A stretch of DNA of 64,000 nucleotides from Melieria omissa (lineage: Eukaryota > Arthropoda > Insecta > Diptera > Ulidiidae): contig OZ020269.1 of assembly GCA_963971225.1 (NCBI GenBank), forward strand, positions 13,044,701 to 13,108,700, given 5' to 3'. Below are positions 44,801 to 56,279 of this stretch, one piece after another (position 1 is the first letter of the stretch; each line of letters starts with the position of its first letter). The notes beneath the pieces are model-generated. The model did not search any database and was not told the DNA's origin. It saw only the letters and a list, made by a program, of their open reading frames with translations. A program made the translations under genes and the position numbers.

Positions 44801-46340
44801 GTTTTCTATTGCTTTGGGCATATAATGTCAATCTAAAAATTTCACACAACTGTCGCTCTACATATTTCACGAGCAGCATTGCGCGTCTGTGTTTGTGTTA
44901 CTGCCGGCGCCACAAAGTATGCAAACAACTATTTAGTTGTAAGTTTATGGAATATGTTTTCTGCTGCTGCTGCTGTTTCGTTGCACAATTTATGACCAAC
45001 ATGCGGTCAATGGTTATTGGCTGCCGCATTAGCAACGCAAACAAGTCATTGGCATAAAAGTGCCATAACAGCAACAACAACAATCACAATAGCAACAACA
45101 AAACAATAATCATAGAGAAAGAAATAATCTGCACGCCCAACACTCGTCCTCGACTTTTTCTCAACGCGGTCGTGTTCGTTCGTTGGTCGTTGTTCGTTGC
45201 GCAAAATGCAAAATCACATCGCTTCGAGCGCAAAATTCTTTCGCGTAATTCTGCTTATTCGTTTGTTCGCTGGTTGCGTTCTGTGCTGCATTGGTTCGTG
45301 CCGTTGGCGTTCGACTGGCAGCAAATAAACGCCAACAAATTTATGCTTAGCATAATGTATGACTATCGCCTATAAGTATGCTAGCTACAAGTGGTGTTTT
45401 GCATTGCGTGGGGTGGGGAAGGGAAAAAGAGGAAGAACACTGAGTGCTCGAAATCACGCGCCGTCATTTCTGTTGTTGTTGTTGTTGCAGCAACAAATGC
45501 AATTGTGCTGAATATAAATTGGAACAATTTTTGCATTTCATTTTGTTCTTGCTGTTCTTGTTGTTGTTGTTATTTTGCGTGTGAGTTGGCAATAAAAACT
45601 GCGTTGTGCCGTTGCGGCAAATTCTCGAAGCGCCTTCTTGGATTTTCTCTGCCGGGTTTGTTGGCAAAAGGCGTAAACTATGCAGTGATATTTGTTGCCT
45701 ACACACACACATATACACTTTGACATACGAGTTTAGTTGTGTGTGGGTGCACGTATAGCGAGCAAATCTGCAAGTGGCTCACATCCTTTACCCACTTTTT
45801 TTGAATGATAAGCGCATACGTTATGCAATTTGTTGTTGTATGACTAAATGGGTAACTGGTGTGCGTGAGTTGAGAGGAGAGTAGAGTAGAGTGAATGCAA
45901 TCGGGTATGTGTGTGTGTGTGTGTCTATACATGTCTCGCATGCAATTTAATATTATTGCTGCAATACCATTTTTCAATATTAACACTAAAAGGAAATTTT
46001 CCAACATTTCATGTTGTTGTGTGTGCTCATACAATAACAACAACAATATTATAAACAACAACAACAATGCAAGTAGAAAGCAGCAAACGAAGTAGAATAG
46101 CAGCAAAACGAACTGAACAAGAAAAAAAAGGTAACGACTGCATTTGCCATTGGAAATTGTGGCTGACGGTAAGGTTAAGCGCTACCAAGAAGCAGCAAGA
46201 AGAAGAAAAGGAAGAGTATTAGAAAAAAATACATATTTTTATTAAACTAAAAATAAAGCAAAGCGAGCTGTGGCGAATGCATTTTGCTAACTGAAATTGA
46301 AATATTTTGCTTTACTGCTCGCCGGTGGTTGGCTGTTGTT
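44801..46340. other. Single-copy DNA with GT/CAA microsatellites
   Basis: CAA runs lie near 45068-45110 and 46037-46065, a GTT run near 45474-45488 and a GT run near 45906-45923. ORFs up to 135 codons are low-complexity. No gene or element identified. Confidence 0.45.
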
Positions 46341-46354
46341 GCATACATTTAGGT
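46341..46354 (+). promoter_or_regulatory. Candidate Su(Hw) site
   Basis: TGTTGCATACATTTAGGT fits the core YRYTGCATAY and differs from the window consensus at two positions. It is the only forward motif to the right of 44.8 kb. Confidence 0.45.
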
Positions 46355-46611
46355 GCACAAATCGCATAGAATTGCTGATGCATTTGTGCAGGGAAATACA
46401 TAGTTGCAAGCACATCAATTTAGTATTGGTTTGTGAAAAGGTGAAGGCTAAAAATGAACTGAAGAAAGCACTGAACTGAGCAATTGAAAATTTCAATTGG
46501 TTGGTTAGTTGGTGACTTGTTTAGGTTGACAATGTCCTTGACATCCAATGGGCCCTTAAAATCAATTTTGTACCACTTTCTTAGTTTTTACTCGCAGCCA
46601 CCGATCATTTA

Positions 46612-47035
46612 AGGCTTGATTACACGTAACGAGTAGAGTGAGAAGACAACAACTCGAACGAGTACTCGTTTCGTCTAAACGGTAAGGCGAGTTCTTGATT
46701 GAGTCAGTGACCGATGAAAGTGACGAGAGAGCCACTAGAATCACATTTTGTTTGCTAGGCCGAGCGACCACTAGTTTACCGTTATATTTTTCTCTTTTCG
46801 CAGCGATTCGCGCAATCGCTCGTGACATGCGGTATGCGTCACACACCACTTTTCGCTCGGTTGAGTTTAATTGCGCGAGTTGCTTAGTTCATTTTGTGCA
46901 TTGTAAAACCGATCTGACTCGCCGCGTGTCGAAATACGTTTGAACAACTCGTCGCTTTTGCTCGCTATCCCAATTCTTTCGGCGTAGTACCATTTTGATG
47001 CCTCGTCACTCGACTCGTTACGTGTAATTAACCCT
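46612..47035. mobile_element. Harbinger-like MITE, 424 bp, TTA TSD
   Basis: The ends AGGCTTGATTACACGTAACG and (complement) AGGGTTAATTACACGTAACG continue as an inverted repeat of about 30 bp. Exact TTA lies on both sides (46609-46611, 47036-47038). A 3 bp TTA/TWA duplication fits PIF/Harbinger. The interior is unusually rich in CG dinucleotides for this window (many CTCG/CGAG strings). It has no transposase; the ORFs on both strands are short. The family assignment rests on the TSD only. Confidence 0.75.
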
Positions 47036-47490
47036 TTAGACCTTTTCGAACCGTGACTCGGCCCTGACTTTGACTTCGGTTTAGACTTATTTCCAGCGTT
47101 CAACTAAAATTTTGAGATTTGGTGTATTCGGACATTTATAGTAGAATTTTTTTAGCGAATATTTTTGTGTACATTTTGTCTTTAAAAAGTCCTGTCTCAA
47201 AGAACATTTTGGCATTTTAGAAAAACAGGCTTAAATTGACCCATAATCTTGGGAGCTAGAGGATTAAAATGTTTCACAAAAATGTTCCCTGTAGTATTTT
47301 ACATAAAATTGCTGAGCACATTATGTACCTAAAATGTAAGATTACATGATTTTCGTATGACGATTAATCATTAAAAAAACAATCTGGTGAAAGAAATGGG
47401 AGTGAAATTGTGAAGAAAGACAGATATATGTAAAATAGCAGTGTCCACTTTGACGTTGGACGTAGAGAAGTTGTCCTAAATTTTTCAGTC

Positions 47491-47504
47491 ACCTAAAAGT
47501 ATGC
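47491..47504 (-). promoter_or_regulatory. Candidate Su(Hw) site, reverse orientation
   Basis: ACCTAAAAGTATGC, the complement of GCATACTTTTAGGT, one base from consensus. It sits 30 bases left of an inverted-repeat element. Confidence 0.5.
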
Positions 47505-47534
47505 CAGTTGTTTTAAGCGCTTCAATACATTTCG

Positions 47535-47776
47535 CTCCTTCGCTGCAAGAACATCATAACTCAAAACTACATCATTCCGAGAAAATTCAATTTTAATATT
47601 TACCATTACAGGCAGTTCAAGATATCAAAAAATGTTTCATGTCGTCTTGTGAGCAAAGTATTGAATGTTTTACAAAGAGGTTTTGACAGATAAAATATCA
47701 TATGCAGATACACTCAGGGCTGCCATAAACTGAAAAAAAAAATTTTTTTAGTTATAACGTTCTTGCAGCGAAGGAG
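47535..47776. repeat. Inverted-repeat element with 27 bp arms (MITE-like)
   Basis: The arm at 47535-47561 (CTCCTTCGCTGCAAGAAC then ATCATAACT) is repeated inverted at 47750-47776 with two differences. The 188 bp between is AT-rich and non-coding. I see no certain target duplication, so it may be a MITE or a chance local inversion. Confidence 0.6.
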
Positions 47777-47929
47777 TGATTTGACTAACAAAAGCAACTA
47801 ACTGACCAAGTCGGATATTGTCCATGATAAAAACCACAGTAGGCAACAATTTAAAGATGTGAAGCTTTGCGATGAAGACAAAAAGAGGACGAGTGTAAAG
47901 ATGGTAAAATACATTAGAAGGTAGAAAGA

Positions 47930-49560
47930 GCGAGAAGGCAATGCAGTGAGAGTAAGATAGAGATGAGGAGGAAAGACAGACAGATAAGGATGACAGCCAG
48001 ATAAGGAAGACATACAGATAAGGAAGCGAGAGATAAGGAAGCGAGAGGGAGGAAGAGAGAGGGAGATAAGGAAGTGAGAGAAATGAGGAAGAGCGAGATG
48101 AGGATGAAAGAGAGATAAGGAAGAGAGATATAGCAGGAAAGAGATAAATAAGGAAGAAAGAGTTTAGGAGGAAAGAGAGAGATAAGGAAAAGGGAGAGAG
48201 ATGAGGAGGAAAGAGAGATAAGGAAGAGAGAAATAAGAAAGAGGGAGAGAGATGAGGAGGAAAGAGACATAAAACAGAGGGAGATGAGGATGAAAGAGTT
48301 GAGAAAGCAATGCAGTGAAAGTAAGATAGAGATGAGGAGGAAAGAGAGAGATAAGGAGGAAAGAGAGAGATAAGGAGGAGATCAAGAAAAGGAAGAAAGA
48401 GATGAGGAAGAGAGAGAGAGATGTGGAAAAGAGAGATGAGGATGAAAGAGAGATAAGGAAAAGAGAGATAAGGAGGAAAGAGAGAAATGGTGAGAGAGAT
48501 AAGGAGGAAAGAGCGATTAGGAGGAAAGAGAAAGATAAGGAAGGGGAAGTCATCTCTCTCAGATAAGGAAGAAAGAGATTCGGAAGAGAGAGAGAGATGA
48601 GGAAAAGAGTGATGAGGACCAAAGAGAGATAAGGAAAAGAGAGATAAGGAAGAGAGAGATGAGGAGGAAAGGAAGAGATAAAAAATGGGGAGAGAGATGA
48701 GGAGGAAAGAGAGATAAAAATAGAGAGATAAGGAGGAAAGAGAGATAAAAAATAGAGAGATGAAGAGGAAAGAGAGATAAAAAATAGAGAGATGAAGAGG
48801 GAAGGGATATGGGAGAGAGTGAGATGAGGAGGAAAAAGAGAGGTAAGGAAAAGAGAAAGAGATGAAGAAGGGGTTCAAATCTTTCCAAAATATTGTGGTT
48901 CATTATGAAAATTTTTGAGTGAAAATATGGTTTCAAATGAAGTATTGGGCTCTAAAGTTGTGTGAGATAAGGAAGAGAGAGAGAGAGAGCGATAGGACGA
49001 CAGAGAGAAATAAGGAATAGAGAGAGATAAAGTAGAAAAAGGAGAAAAAGAAAAGTGAAAGAGATGAAGAAGAAAGAAATATCAGTAGGAAGGATTTGCT
49101 TAATTTCTATGTTAATGTTAATTAAAAAGAAAGAAACATGACGAAGAGAGAGAGATGAAGCAGAAAGATATATCAGTAGCAATGTTAAAGTGTGAATAAG
49201 AAGTCGATAACAAAGAGAGAGATAAGGATGAGAGAGATGAGCAAGAAAAAGAGCGATGAGGAGGAAAAAGAGAGATACGGAAGAGAGAAAGATGGACATT
49301 AGGAAGAGAGAGAAAGATTAGAGGGAATGAAAGAGAGATGGAGATAAGGAAGAGAGAAAAAGAAGAGGGAACGAGAGAGATAAGGAAAATAGAGAGAGAG
49401 ATATAAAGAAGAGAGGGAGATAAAAAAGAGAGCCATGAGCAAGAGAGAGAGATGAAGAAGAAAGAGATATCAGTAGCAACGATTCGCTTGATTTCAATGT
49501 TAAAGCGAGTAAGTGAGGCGTCGATAGCAAATTAGAGACATTAGGAAGAGAAATCAATGG
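47930..49560. repeat. 1.6 kb polypurine tract (GAGAGATAAGGAGGA-type units)
   Basis: The plus strand is almost wholly purine with scattered T, built from AGAGAGATAAGGAGGAA, AGAGAGATGAGGA and similar units. It is interrupted by a MITE fragment at 48868-48962 and by non-purine segments near 49085-49130 and 49465-49560. The minus strand therefore gives long Ser/Leu/Phe-Pro reading frames (up to 376 codons), which are artefacts. GAGAG strings are potential GAGA-factor contacts, and mirror-like purine runs can adopt triplex DNA. Confidence 0.92.
48868..48962 (+). mobile_element. Fragment of the small hAT-type MITE
   Basis: GGGGTTCAAATCTTTCC, then AAAATATTGTGGTT and TATTGGGCTCTAAAGTTGTGT, match the copy at 49603 closely. 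The terminal repeats are not intact; it sits within the polypurine tract. Confidence 0.6.
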
Positions 49561-49602
49561 GAACTTGTTGTAGGTCATAATAGAAACTTAAACGACCAAT
49601 CT

Positions 49603-49731
49603 GGGAGTACAAATCCCCCCCAAAATATTGTGGTTTTTTAAAAAAATTTTAAGTGAAAAATATGTTCTCAAATGTTGGTATTGGGCTCAAAAGTTGTGTA
49701 CGCAACACAGCTAAAATGAAATCCTGTGTCC
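49603..49731 (+). mobile_element. Small hAT-type MITE copy
   Basis: GTACAAATCCCCCCCAAAAT, ATTGGGCTCAAAAGTTGTGT and AAATGAAATCCTGTGTCC are shared with the copies at 9659, 12538, 22348 and 48868. The outermost ends are diverged and no target duplication is evident. Confidence 0.6.
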
Positions 49732-51184
49732 TTTATAAAGAGGAAGGGAGACCGAGTAGCAACCCTAATAGATTAAAGTACTCCATACTCCCTGAATTAA
49801 GTGAACATTGTTTTTGTAGGTAATGTTGTGGCCGCTCAAAAAGGAAAATGCAGCATCGAGCATAATATGACGGCAGCAGCAGCTAATGTTGTGGCTGTGG
49901 CAATATTTTGTATTTTGGTTCGACCATTGCCAATTGTGCATATTTTAGTGCAATAAATAAATAAATAAATTTGTCGCAAACCGCTGCCTGTGTGGTCAGT
50001 GGTCGCCGGCACATTTGGGCGAATACAAATTATTGCAGCCCGCATTTAACTAATTGTCAACGAACAACGAGCAATGCGAGTCCAAAGGTTTTTGGCTGAT
50101 GGCTGCTGGTTATTAGCAACAATAATGATTTTTCTTTTCCATATTTCTGTTTGTTTTTTTGTGTTGCACTCGCTCACATAATGACAAACTATAAATGTTT
50201 AATGTGTGGAGAAAATAAATTTTGAACAGAAAGATAAACAAGTTTCAGCTGTCAACTGGGTCTAAATTCTGAAATGTTGTTTGCTTTTGTCTGTGTGTGT
50301 TGGTGTTGATTACATGCATAAATAATAGAATAGATATTGTTGTTGTTGTGTAATTGTTAGTGTAAACATACCCCCCAAGCATCGTTGTTGTCGTTGTGTT
50401 TGTTTTATAAATTTTTAAAGCTGTCATCAACAGCTAAGCAAATTTTCTGATTATGAAATTTTCGCTGACACTGTTTTTAATTTTCGTTATTGTATTTGTA
50501 GTTGTTGTTGTTGTCGCGTCAGTGATTGCTATTTATTGTTTGTAGTGCACAATTGATTAGCGTGCAATTGGGCGTTTATTGTTGTTGCAATTTTTTGTGC
50601 ACTTTGTGCCCATTGAAAATGGCACAACGTGGCGTATGAGTGACATTGCAGTTAAGTGTTTTTTTTGTTTATTGCCGACAATTATTTTGTGCACGACCTC
50701 GACTGTCGCTGCGCGTGACATGGTCGCGCATATTGAAATATTGCAATATTGATAATATTGGAAATTTTAGTGTTGTTGTTGTTGACAAAGAAGCATGGCA
50801 CGAAATGTGTCAAATAATGCAACTGATGCAAAATGTTCCAATAACAACGTTTGCTGACACATTTTTAGACCAAAAAAAAAGAAAAAAATTTAAATAAAAA
50901 TATATAAAAATAGCACTGCAACACTTCATGTACAGCAACAAAAAGCAGTGCACAGTCAGCAACTTTCGCCCATGTCGGCCTACAAAAAGTGAAAACAAAA
51001 TTCATTAACATATAAACTAGCAAAGTTTGAGCATGTTGAACACGCGAACGAGAAACAAGGAGCCGGAGAGTGAGAGGAGTCGATGAAGGGGAGGGTGGGT
51101 GGCTGTTATTGGTTGCTGTTATTTGTTGTTGTACCAGCAAGCGTGAAATCATTGCACGAAATTTCGAGTTGGTACCACTGACAA
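49732..51184. other. Single-copy DNA without identifiable gene
   Basis: GTT runs lie near 50337-50348 and 50496-50516. A weak acceptor-donor junction TTTTTGTAG|GTAATG is at 49818-49819. ORFs up to about 85 codons, none recognisable. Confidence 0.45.
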
Positions 51185-51670
51185 TGACATCCGACAAAAC
51201 AACAACAACAATACTTGACACCAGAAATAACAACAACAATACTTGAAGTTAGATACATCAACAACAACAAAAACAACAACAAAAACAACAGCAATAACAA
51301 CAACAACAATACTTGGCACCAAAAATAACAACAACAATACTTGAAGTTAGATACATCAACAGCAACAGAAACAACAACAATAACAACAAAACCAACAACA
51401 AAATAACAACAACAACAATACTTGACACCAGAAATAACAACAACAATACTTGAAATTAGATACATCAACAACAATACTCGACACTAGAAACATCAAAAGC
51501 AGCAACAACAACAAAGCCCGACACTAAAAACATCAACAACAAAAACAACATTAGAACTTGACCCTAAAACATATTAGCAACAACAAAGTCAACAATAACA
51601 ACAAAAACAACAATAATAACAAATTCAACTACAAAAACAACAACAAAAACAACAACAAAAAATTACAAAA
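51185..51670. repeat. CAA-rich tandem repeat with ACTTGACACCAGAAATAAC units
   Basis: Units of AACAACAACAATACTTGACACC and AATACTTGAAGTTAGATACATC alternate with (CAA)n. The landmark CAATACTTG occurs near 51208, 51236, 51307, 51335, 51416 and 51446. Minus-strand Val/Cys/Leu reading frames are artefacts. Confidence 0.85.
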
Positions 51671-53339
51671 ATAATAAAATTGTTGCAGCCAACAAAATGC
51701 GTAATTTTCATTTTGCTTTCAAAAGCCGAAGGCACCAAAAACAAAAAAAAACAACAAGCAGCGCCCAACAACTTTTGCAATAAATAAAATGTTGGCAACA
51801 TGCGCCTTTGTTGTTGTTTTTAGTATGATTGTTATTGTTGTTGTTGTTGTTCTAGCACATAGTTATAACATAAAATTGCATGCAATTTTGCACAATGCAA
51901 CAAATAAGCAACAGAAACAACAACAACAACATGCAAATGCTGAGGGATTATGCAAACAACAGTAGCACTAGCGACAATAAAAACAACAACAACAACGACA
52001 ATAAAAATTATATAACAGCAGCAATGGCAAAAGTTAAATTTATGCAACACAACTTGCGGCACAACATGCATGTGTGCGTGAGTGTATGTGTGTGTGTGTG
52101 ATCGAGAGAGAGAGAGAAAGCAAGCGAGAGCGCGGGTGTGCAGCGCTAAGCGGCATTGGGGTTTTAGAAAAACACTACAACAACAACGACAAGAACTTTT
52201 TCCGCAAAATGTGAAAACCCCAAAACACAAACAACAAAATTGAAATAGCACAGAAAAGGTCAACGACAATAATAACAACAACAACAAATCCAACACAGTA
52301 GAACTAACCAAAAATTCCAACACTACAGCTGCACATATATGTGAATGTGTATGAGTGTTTGTAAGTGTTTGTGTGCATTGGCTGCCTTTGGGGCTTTTGC
52401 TAGTTGGAAAACCTTTTGAGGTTAACGCACTTTAAATGGGCGCATTCAAACAAAGTAAAAGCTACAGCCACAACCAGCGCCATGCACTGGCTGCCTATGC
52501 ACATGCAACTGTATGTATGTGTTAGTGTGAGTGTTGTGTGTTAGATTTTGCTGCATGCCTTCAAATGTTATTACTTGCGCTTTTGTTAAAAGTTGCCAGT
52601 CTATGGGTGTGTGTGTGTGTGTGACAACATTTCGCAAATTTGCTGCTCACACAATTTCATTGCACAAGTAGTGTCACTGTTGCTTTTGTTCTGTTTTTGT
52701 TCTGTTTTTCTTTTGCTGTACACTTGCTGGCGCATTTTCCAGAATTGCCGCTTGTCGATGCAAAGTTGAAAGTCAAGAGTTATTGTGGTGAAAAGGTAGA
52801 GTGTCTGTTTGTATGTTGCTGTTGTGTGCTGTTCGTGACTTTCTCTGAAATGTGAAAAGTTGCCTCGTCGGACAGCACAGCTTCGGTGAGTGAAAAGTTT
52901 GCAGGTATTCAAATTTAAATTTTATTAGCGGTCAACTGGTGCGGTCAGGTGAGTGTCATTGAAATTGGAATGTGTGGTGAATTGTGTGGTGTTTGGATTT
53001 CTCATTAACATGACCAAAGTTGCTAAAAATTTATAATTGGAATTTTGTTGTTGTTACTGCTTTTGAAGGGGTGAAATGTTGTGGCGACAAATCGTTGACA
53101 AATCTGACTTTAATTCATACAAAGCTGATCACTGAGCTGATTTGAGGTGAGGTTAACAGTTGTATGAGTGGTGTGTAGGTGTAAGGAAAAGGAAAATTCA
53201 AGGAATGAAAATGATTCTAATCGAAAGTATCTCTATCAATCAATCAATCAATATATCAATCAATCAATCAATCTATCTAGCTATCTATTTATCTATCTAT
53301 CTATTTATTTTAAAATTTCTTCAAATATGAAAGAAAAAA
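51671..53339. other. Single-copy DNA with CAA, GT, GA and ATC(T) microsatellites
   Basis: CAA runs occur near 51900-52010 and 52260-52290, GT runs near 52086-52099 and 52607-52622, a GA run near 52105-52117, and ATCA/ATCT runs near 53236-53308. ORFs are low-complexity. Donor-like CAG|GTGAGT near 52948 lacks a pyrimidine tract. No gene supported. Confidence 0.45.
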
Positions 53340-54130
53340 TAATTTCACAAACATTTTCTAATAATAAAATAAAAATAAATAAATAATAAATAATAAATAA
53401 TAAAAAATACAAAATAAATAAATAAAATACAATAAAGTAAAAAATAAAATAAAATAAAATAAAATAAAATAAAATAAAATAAAATAAAATAAAATAACAT
53501 AAAATAAAATAAAATAAAATAAAATAAAATAAAATAAAATAAAATAAAATAAAATAAAATAAAATCAAATCAAATCAAATCAAATCAAATCAAATTAATT
53601 ACAATAAAATAAAACAAAATAAAATAAAATAAAACAAAATAAAATAAAATAAAACAAAAAAAAAAAATTAAAAATGAAAAAAAATACAATGGAGTGAAAT
53701 AAAATAAAATAAAATAAAATAAAATAAAATAAAATAAAATAAAATAAAATAAAATAAAATAAAATAAAATAAAATAAAATAAAATAAATACATAAAATAA
53801 ATTAAAATAAAATAAAATAAAATAAAATAAAATAAAATAAAATAAAATCAAATCAAATCAAATCAAATCAAATCAAATCAAATCAAATCAAATCAAATCA
53901 AATCAAATCAAATCAAATCAAATCAAATCAAATCCAATCTAATCCAATCAAATCAAATCAAATCCAATCCAATCCAATCTAATCAAATCAAATCAAATCA
54001 AATCAAATCAAATCAAATCAAATCAAATCAAATCAAATCAAATCAAGTCAAATCAAATCAACCCAAATCAAATAAAATCACATCACATCACATCCCATCC
54101 CATCCCATCACATCACATCGCATCACAAAT
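53340..54130. repeat. (AAAAT)n to (AAATC)n pentanucleotide array
   Basis: AAAAT arrays at about 53440-53565 and 53695-53785 alternate with AAATC arrays at 53565-53595 and 53845-54075, then CATCA/CATCC units to 54125. Sharp switches between single-base-variant blocks resemble those in the TTTAA/TTTCA satellite at 27-35 kb. Confidence 0.95.
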
Positions 54131-55488
54131 CAAATAAATTTTCTTATATTTCGGCCCACTCAGGACATACATATGTGGGTCCTCAAGAATTCCATTCCCT
54201 TCTAGTTGATGTATTTGTACGTTCGTGTTGCTTTTTGTTTCTTACTGGTTTCCCCCTCATTATTATTGCTTATTTTTTACTATTGTTTTTCTCAAACTTA
54301 TTGCTTTTTTTCTTGTACTTTTACTGGCTTTTTCATTTAAAAACTGATAATATTAGGGGCCCCCTTTCACCCCCGGGCCGTTTTATCGACTTCAATTCCA
54401 TTAACTACACTACAACGTACATTTGTCAAATGACATTGACAACAACAGTAACAATTTGCGCTTGAAATCACAGAAAACCAATAACCAGGAAGAAGAAGTT
54501 AGAAAAGAATCACCAACAATAATAACAAAAATCAGCGCACGTTACTCAACGAAGTGGAAAAAGTTCATAAATTCCTGGTCTTTGTCTTATTTGCTTATTT
54601 TATTGCTTTTATTGTAATCAATCTTTTGTTGTTGTTAAAAGCAATTTAACATTATAGGTTTTTTCTATATTTATGTTAAGTTATTATTGTTTTTGTGTAG
54701 ATAAGTCTGCCTTTGTGGTCTTATTTGAAAATTCATAGACTTAACTACTGCGTTTCCTTTACTCACTGCTTTCTAAACCCCTCCTCTGCCCTTTATTTCT
54801 ACTTATGTCATGAAAGCTGCTTCATTTTTCTTATGGCTCATATGTAACAAAATAATTTAAATGAATTTAATTAACCTTAAGCACACAAAAACCTAACACA
54901 GTCAATAACAGGCAGCTGCCAGTTTCTAGCAAAATTTCTCCTCGTCCTGGTGGAAAGTTGCATGTTGGCTAATGACTGCACAAAACCTACAAACACTTCT
55001 ATACAAACTCATTAGAATAAATTTTCGCTATCTGGTTTTTCTGCTGCCTGCGCTCTATTTCTGTCTCTGTCATCAATGCCAATGCAGCTGCAATGCGTTG
55101 ACAATTAGCAGCACACATGAGATAACAAAATGGCAGCTAACAAACATAAACAGGCACATAGACACATACACACACTCGCTCGCTCGCATATGGTCTCTGC
55201 CATTTTGTGGTTGTTGTTGGTAGCATTGTTTGCTTGTTGCTGTTGTAACTGTCATTGCATTATTGTCAGTTGTGTGCCGTCTCTCAAATGCATCACACAT
55301 ACTACGAATTGTGTGTTTTAATTAGTTTATGCAAATATTTGTTTGTTGTTGTTGTTGTTGTACAATAGTACGATATTGTTAGAGACTTTGTTGTTGTTGT
55401 AATTTGTTAATTAGCCTAAATTGAGCTTTCAAATTGATCAAATGTTTTTCTCAAAATCGATTAGCGAATTTTTCTGTTTTAAAACTGA
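54131..55488. other. Single-copy DNA without identifiable gene
   Basis: This is AT-rich sequence with a TTG run near 55342-55360. ORFs up to 96 codons are unrecognised. A C-rich spot GGGGCCCCCTTTCACCCCCGGGCC lies near 54355. Confidence 0.45.
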
Positions 55489-56272
55489 GCCTAAAAGTAT
55501 GCCAGGAAAAGTTACTTTTGTTCAGTATGTGACTAATTTGTAAAATATTTTTTTTATATATTTTTTTTAATATTTTTTACATCGCATTCAGTCTTGAAGG
55601 AACGAAAAACGAATGTTAATCGGATGTATTGAAAAGTGAATGTGTGTAATAAAGAAAGAAATATAAAAAAGTATAAAAATAGAAATAATAGCTCAAAAAT
55701 TACCACTAAACATTTCAGTCTTAACGTCAGAGTAAATCTTATAAACCCCAATAATGAAAGTAAGCCTAAAAGTATGCAGTATAAAAACTTGTTGAATGTT
55801 CAATGGATTGAAAAGGCAAATAAATAGGTCAAATAAATAAATAAATATATAAAAATAGAAATAATACCTCAAAAAATATCCACTAATTACTTGAGTCTCA
55901 ACCTCACAGTGGAACTTATAAGCCCAAGTAATGCAAATGAGCCTAAAAGTATGCAATTTACAAACTTGTTGAATGTTGAATTCTTCAATACGAAATCCAG
56001 AATGTTCAATATTTCAATTCATAAATCATTGTGCACAATGGATTGAAAAGCTAATATATCAAATAAATAAATACTTAACGCTAGAAATAATAATGAAAAA
56101 ATTGCCAGTGAACACTTAAGTCTCAGCCTCACAGTGGAACTCATAAGCCCAAGTAATGCAAATGTGCCCAAAAGTATGCAATTTACAAACAGATTGTTAA
56201 ATTTTTAAATTCAAAATCCATTGCGCACAATCAATTGTAAACTTTTCATTTCTGTAGACCCTAAAAGTATGC
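55489..56272 (-). promoter_or_regulatory. Cluster of five candidate Su(Hw) sites, reverse orientation
   Basis: GCCTAAAAGTATGC occurs at 55489, 55764 and 55941 (all exact), GCCCAAAAGTATGC at 56166 and CCCTAAAAGTATGC at 56259, all in the same reverse orientation. A weaker match, CCCTAAAAGTACAC, is at 57524. In Drosophila, groups of even two to five sites act as insulators. This cluster points towards the plus-strand array at 42.3-44.8 kb. Confidence 0.6.
55630..56200. repeat. Tandem repeat with Su(Hw)-like motif, about 180-225 bp unit
   Basis: A unit with AATAAATAAATA, AGAAATAATACCTCAAAAAAT, TTGAGTCTCAACCTCACAGTGG and AAGCCCAAGTAATGCAAATG, then the motif, recurs near 55640, 55815 and 56040. 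The sequence differs from the 127 bp unit at 43.6 kb except for the motif, so the two arrays arose independently or diverged except at the motif. Confidence 0.8.
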
Positions 56273-56279
56273 CACTTGA

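Noticed and set aside
47748..48878. 376-codon minus-strand ORF rich in Ser/Leu/Phe/Pro
   Set aside because: It is the complement of the polypurine repeat; composition follows the repeat, and parallel frames are open too.
49806..49825. Third recursive splice site TTTTTGTAG|GTAATG
   Set aside because: Short pyrimidine tract, weak donor and no clear branch point; too weak to list.
52938..52960. GTCAG|GTGAGT as a recursive site or exon junction
   Set aside because: Strong donor but no pyrimidine tract or branch point upstream.
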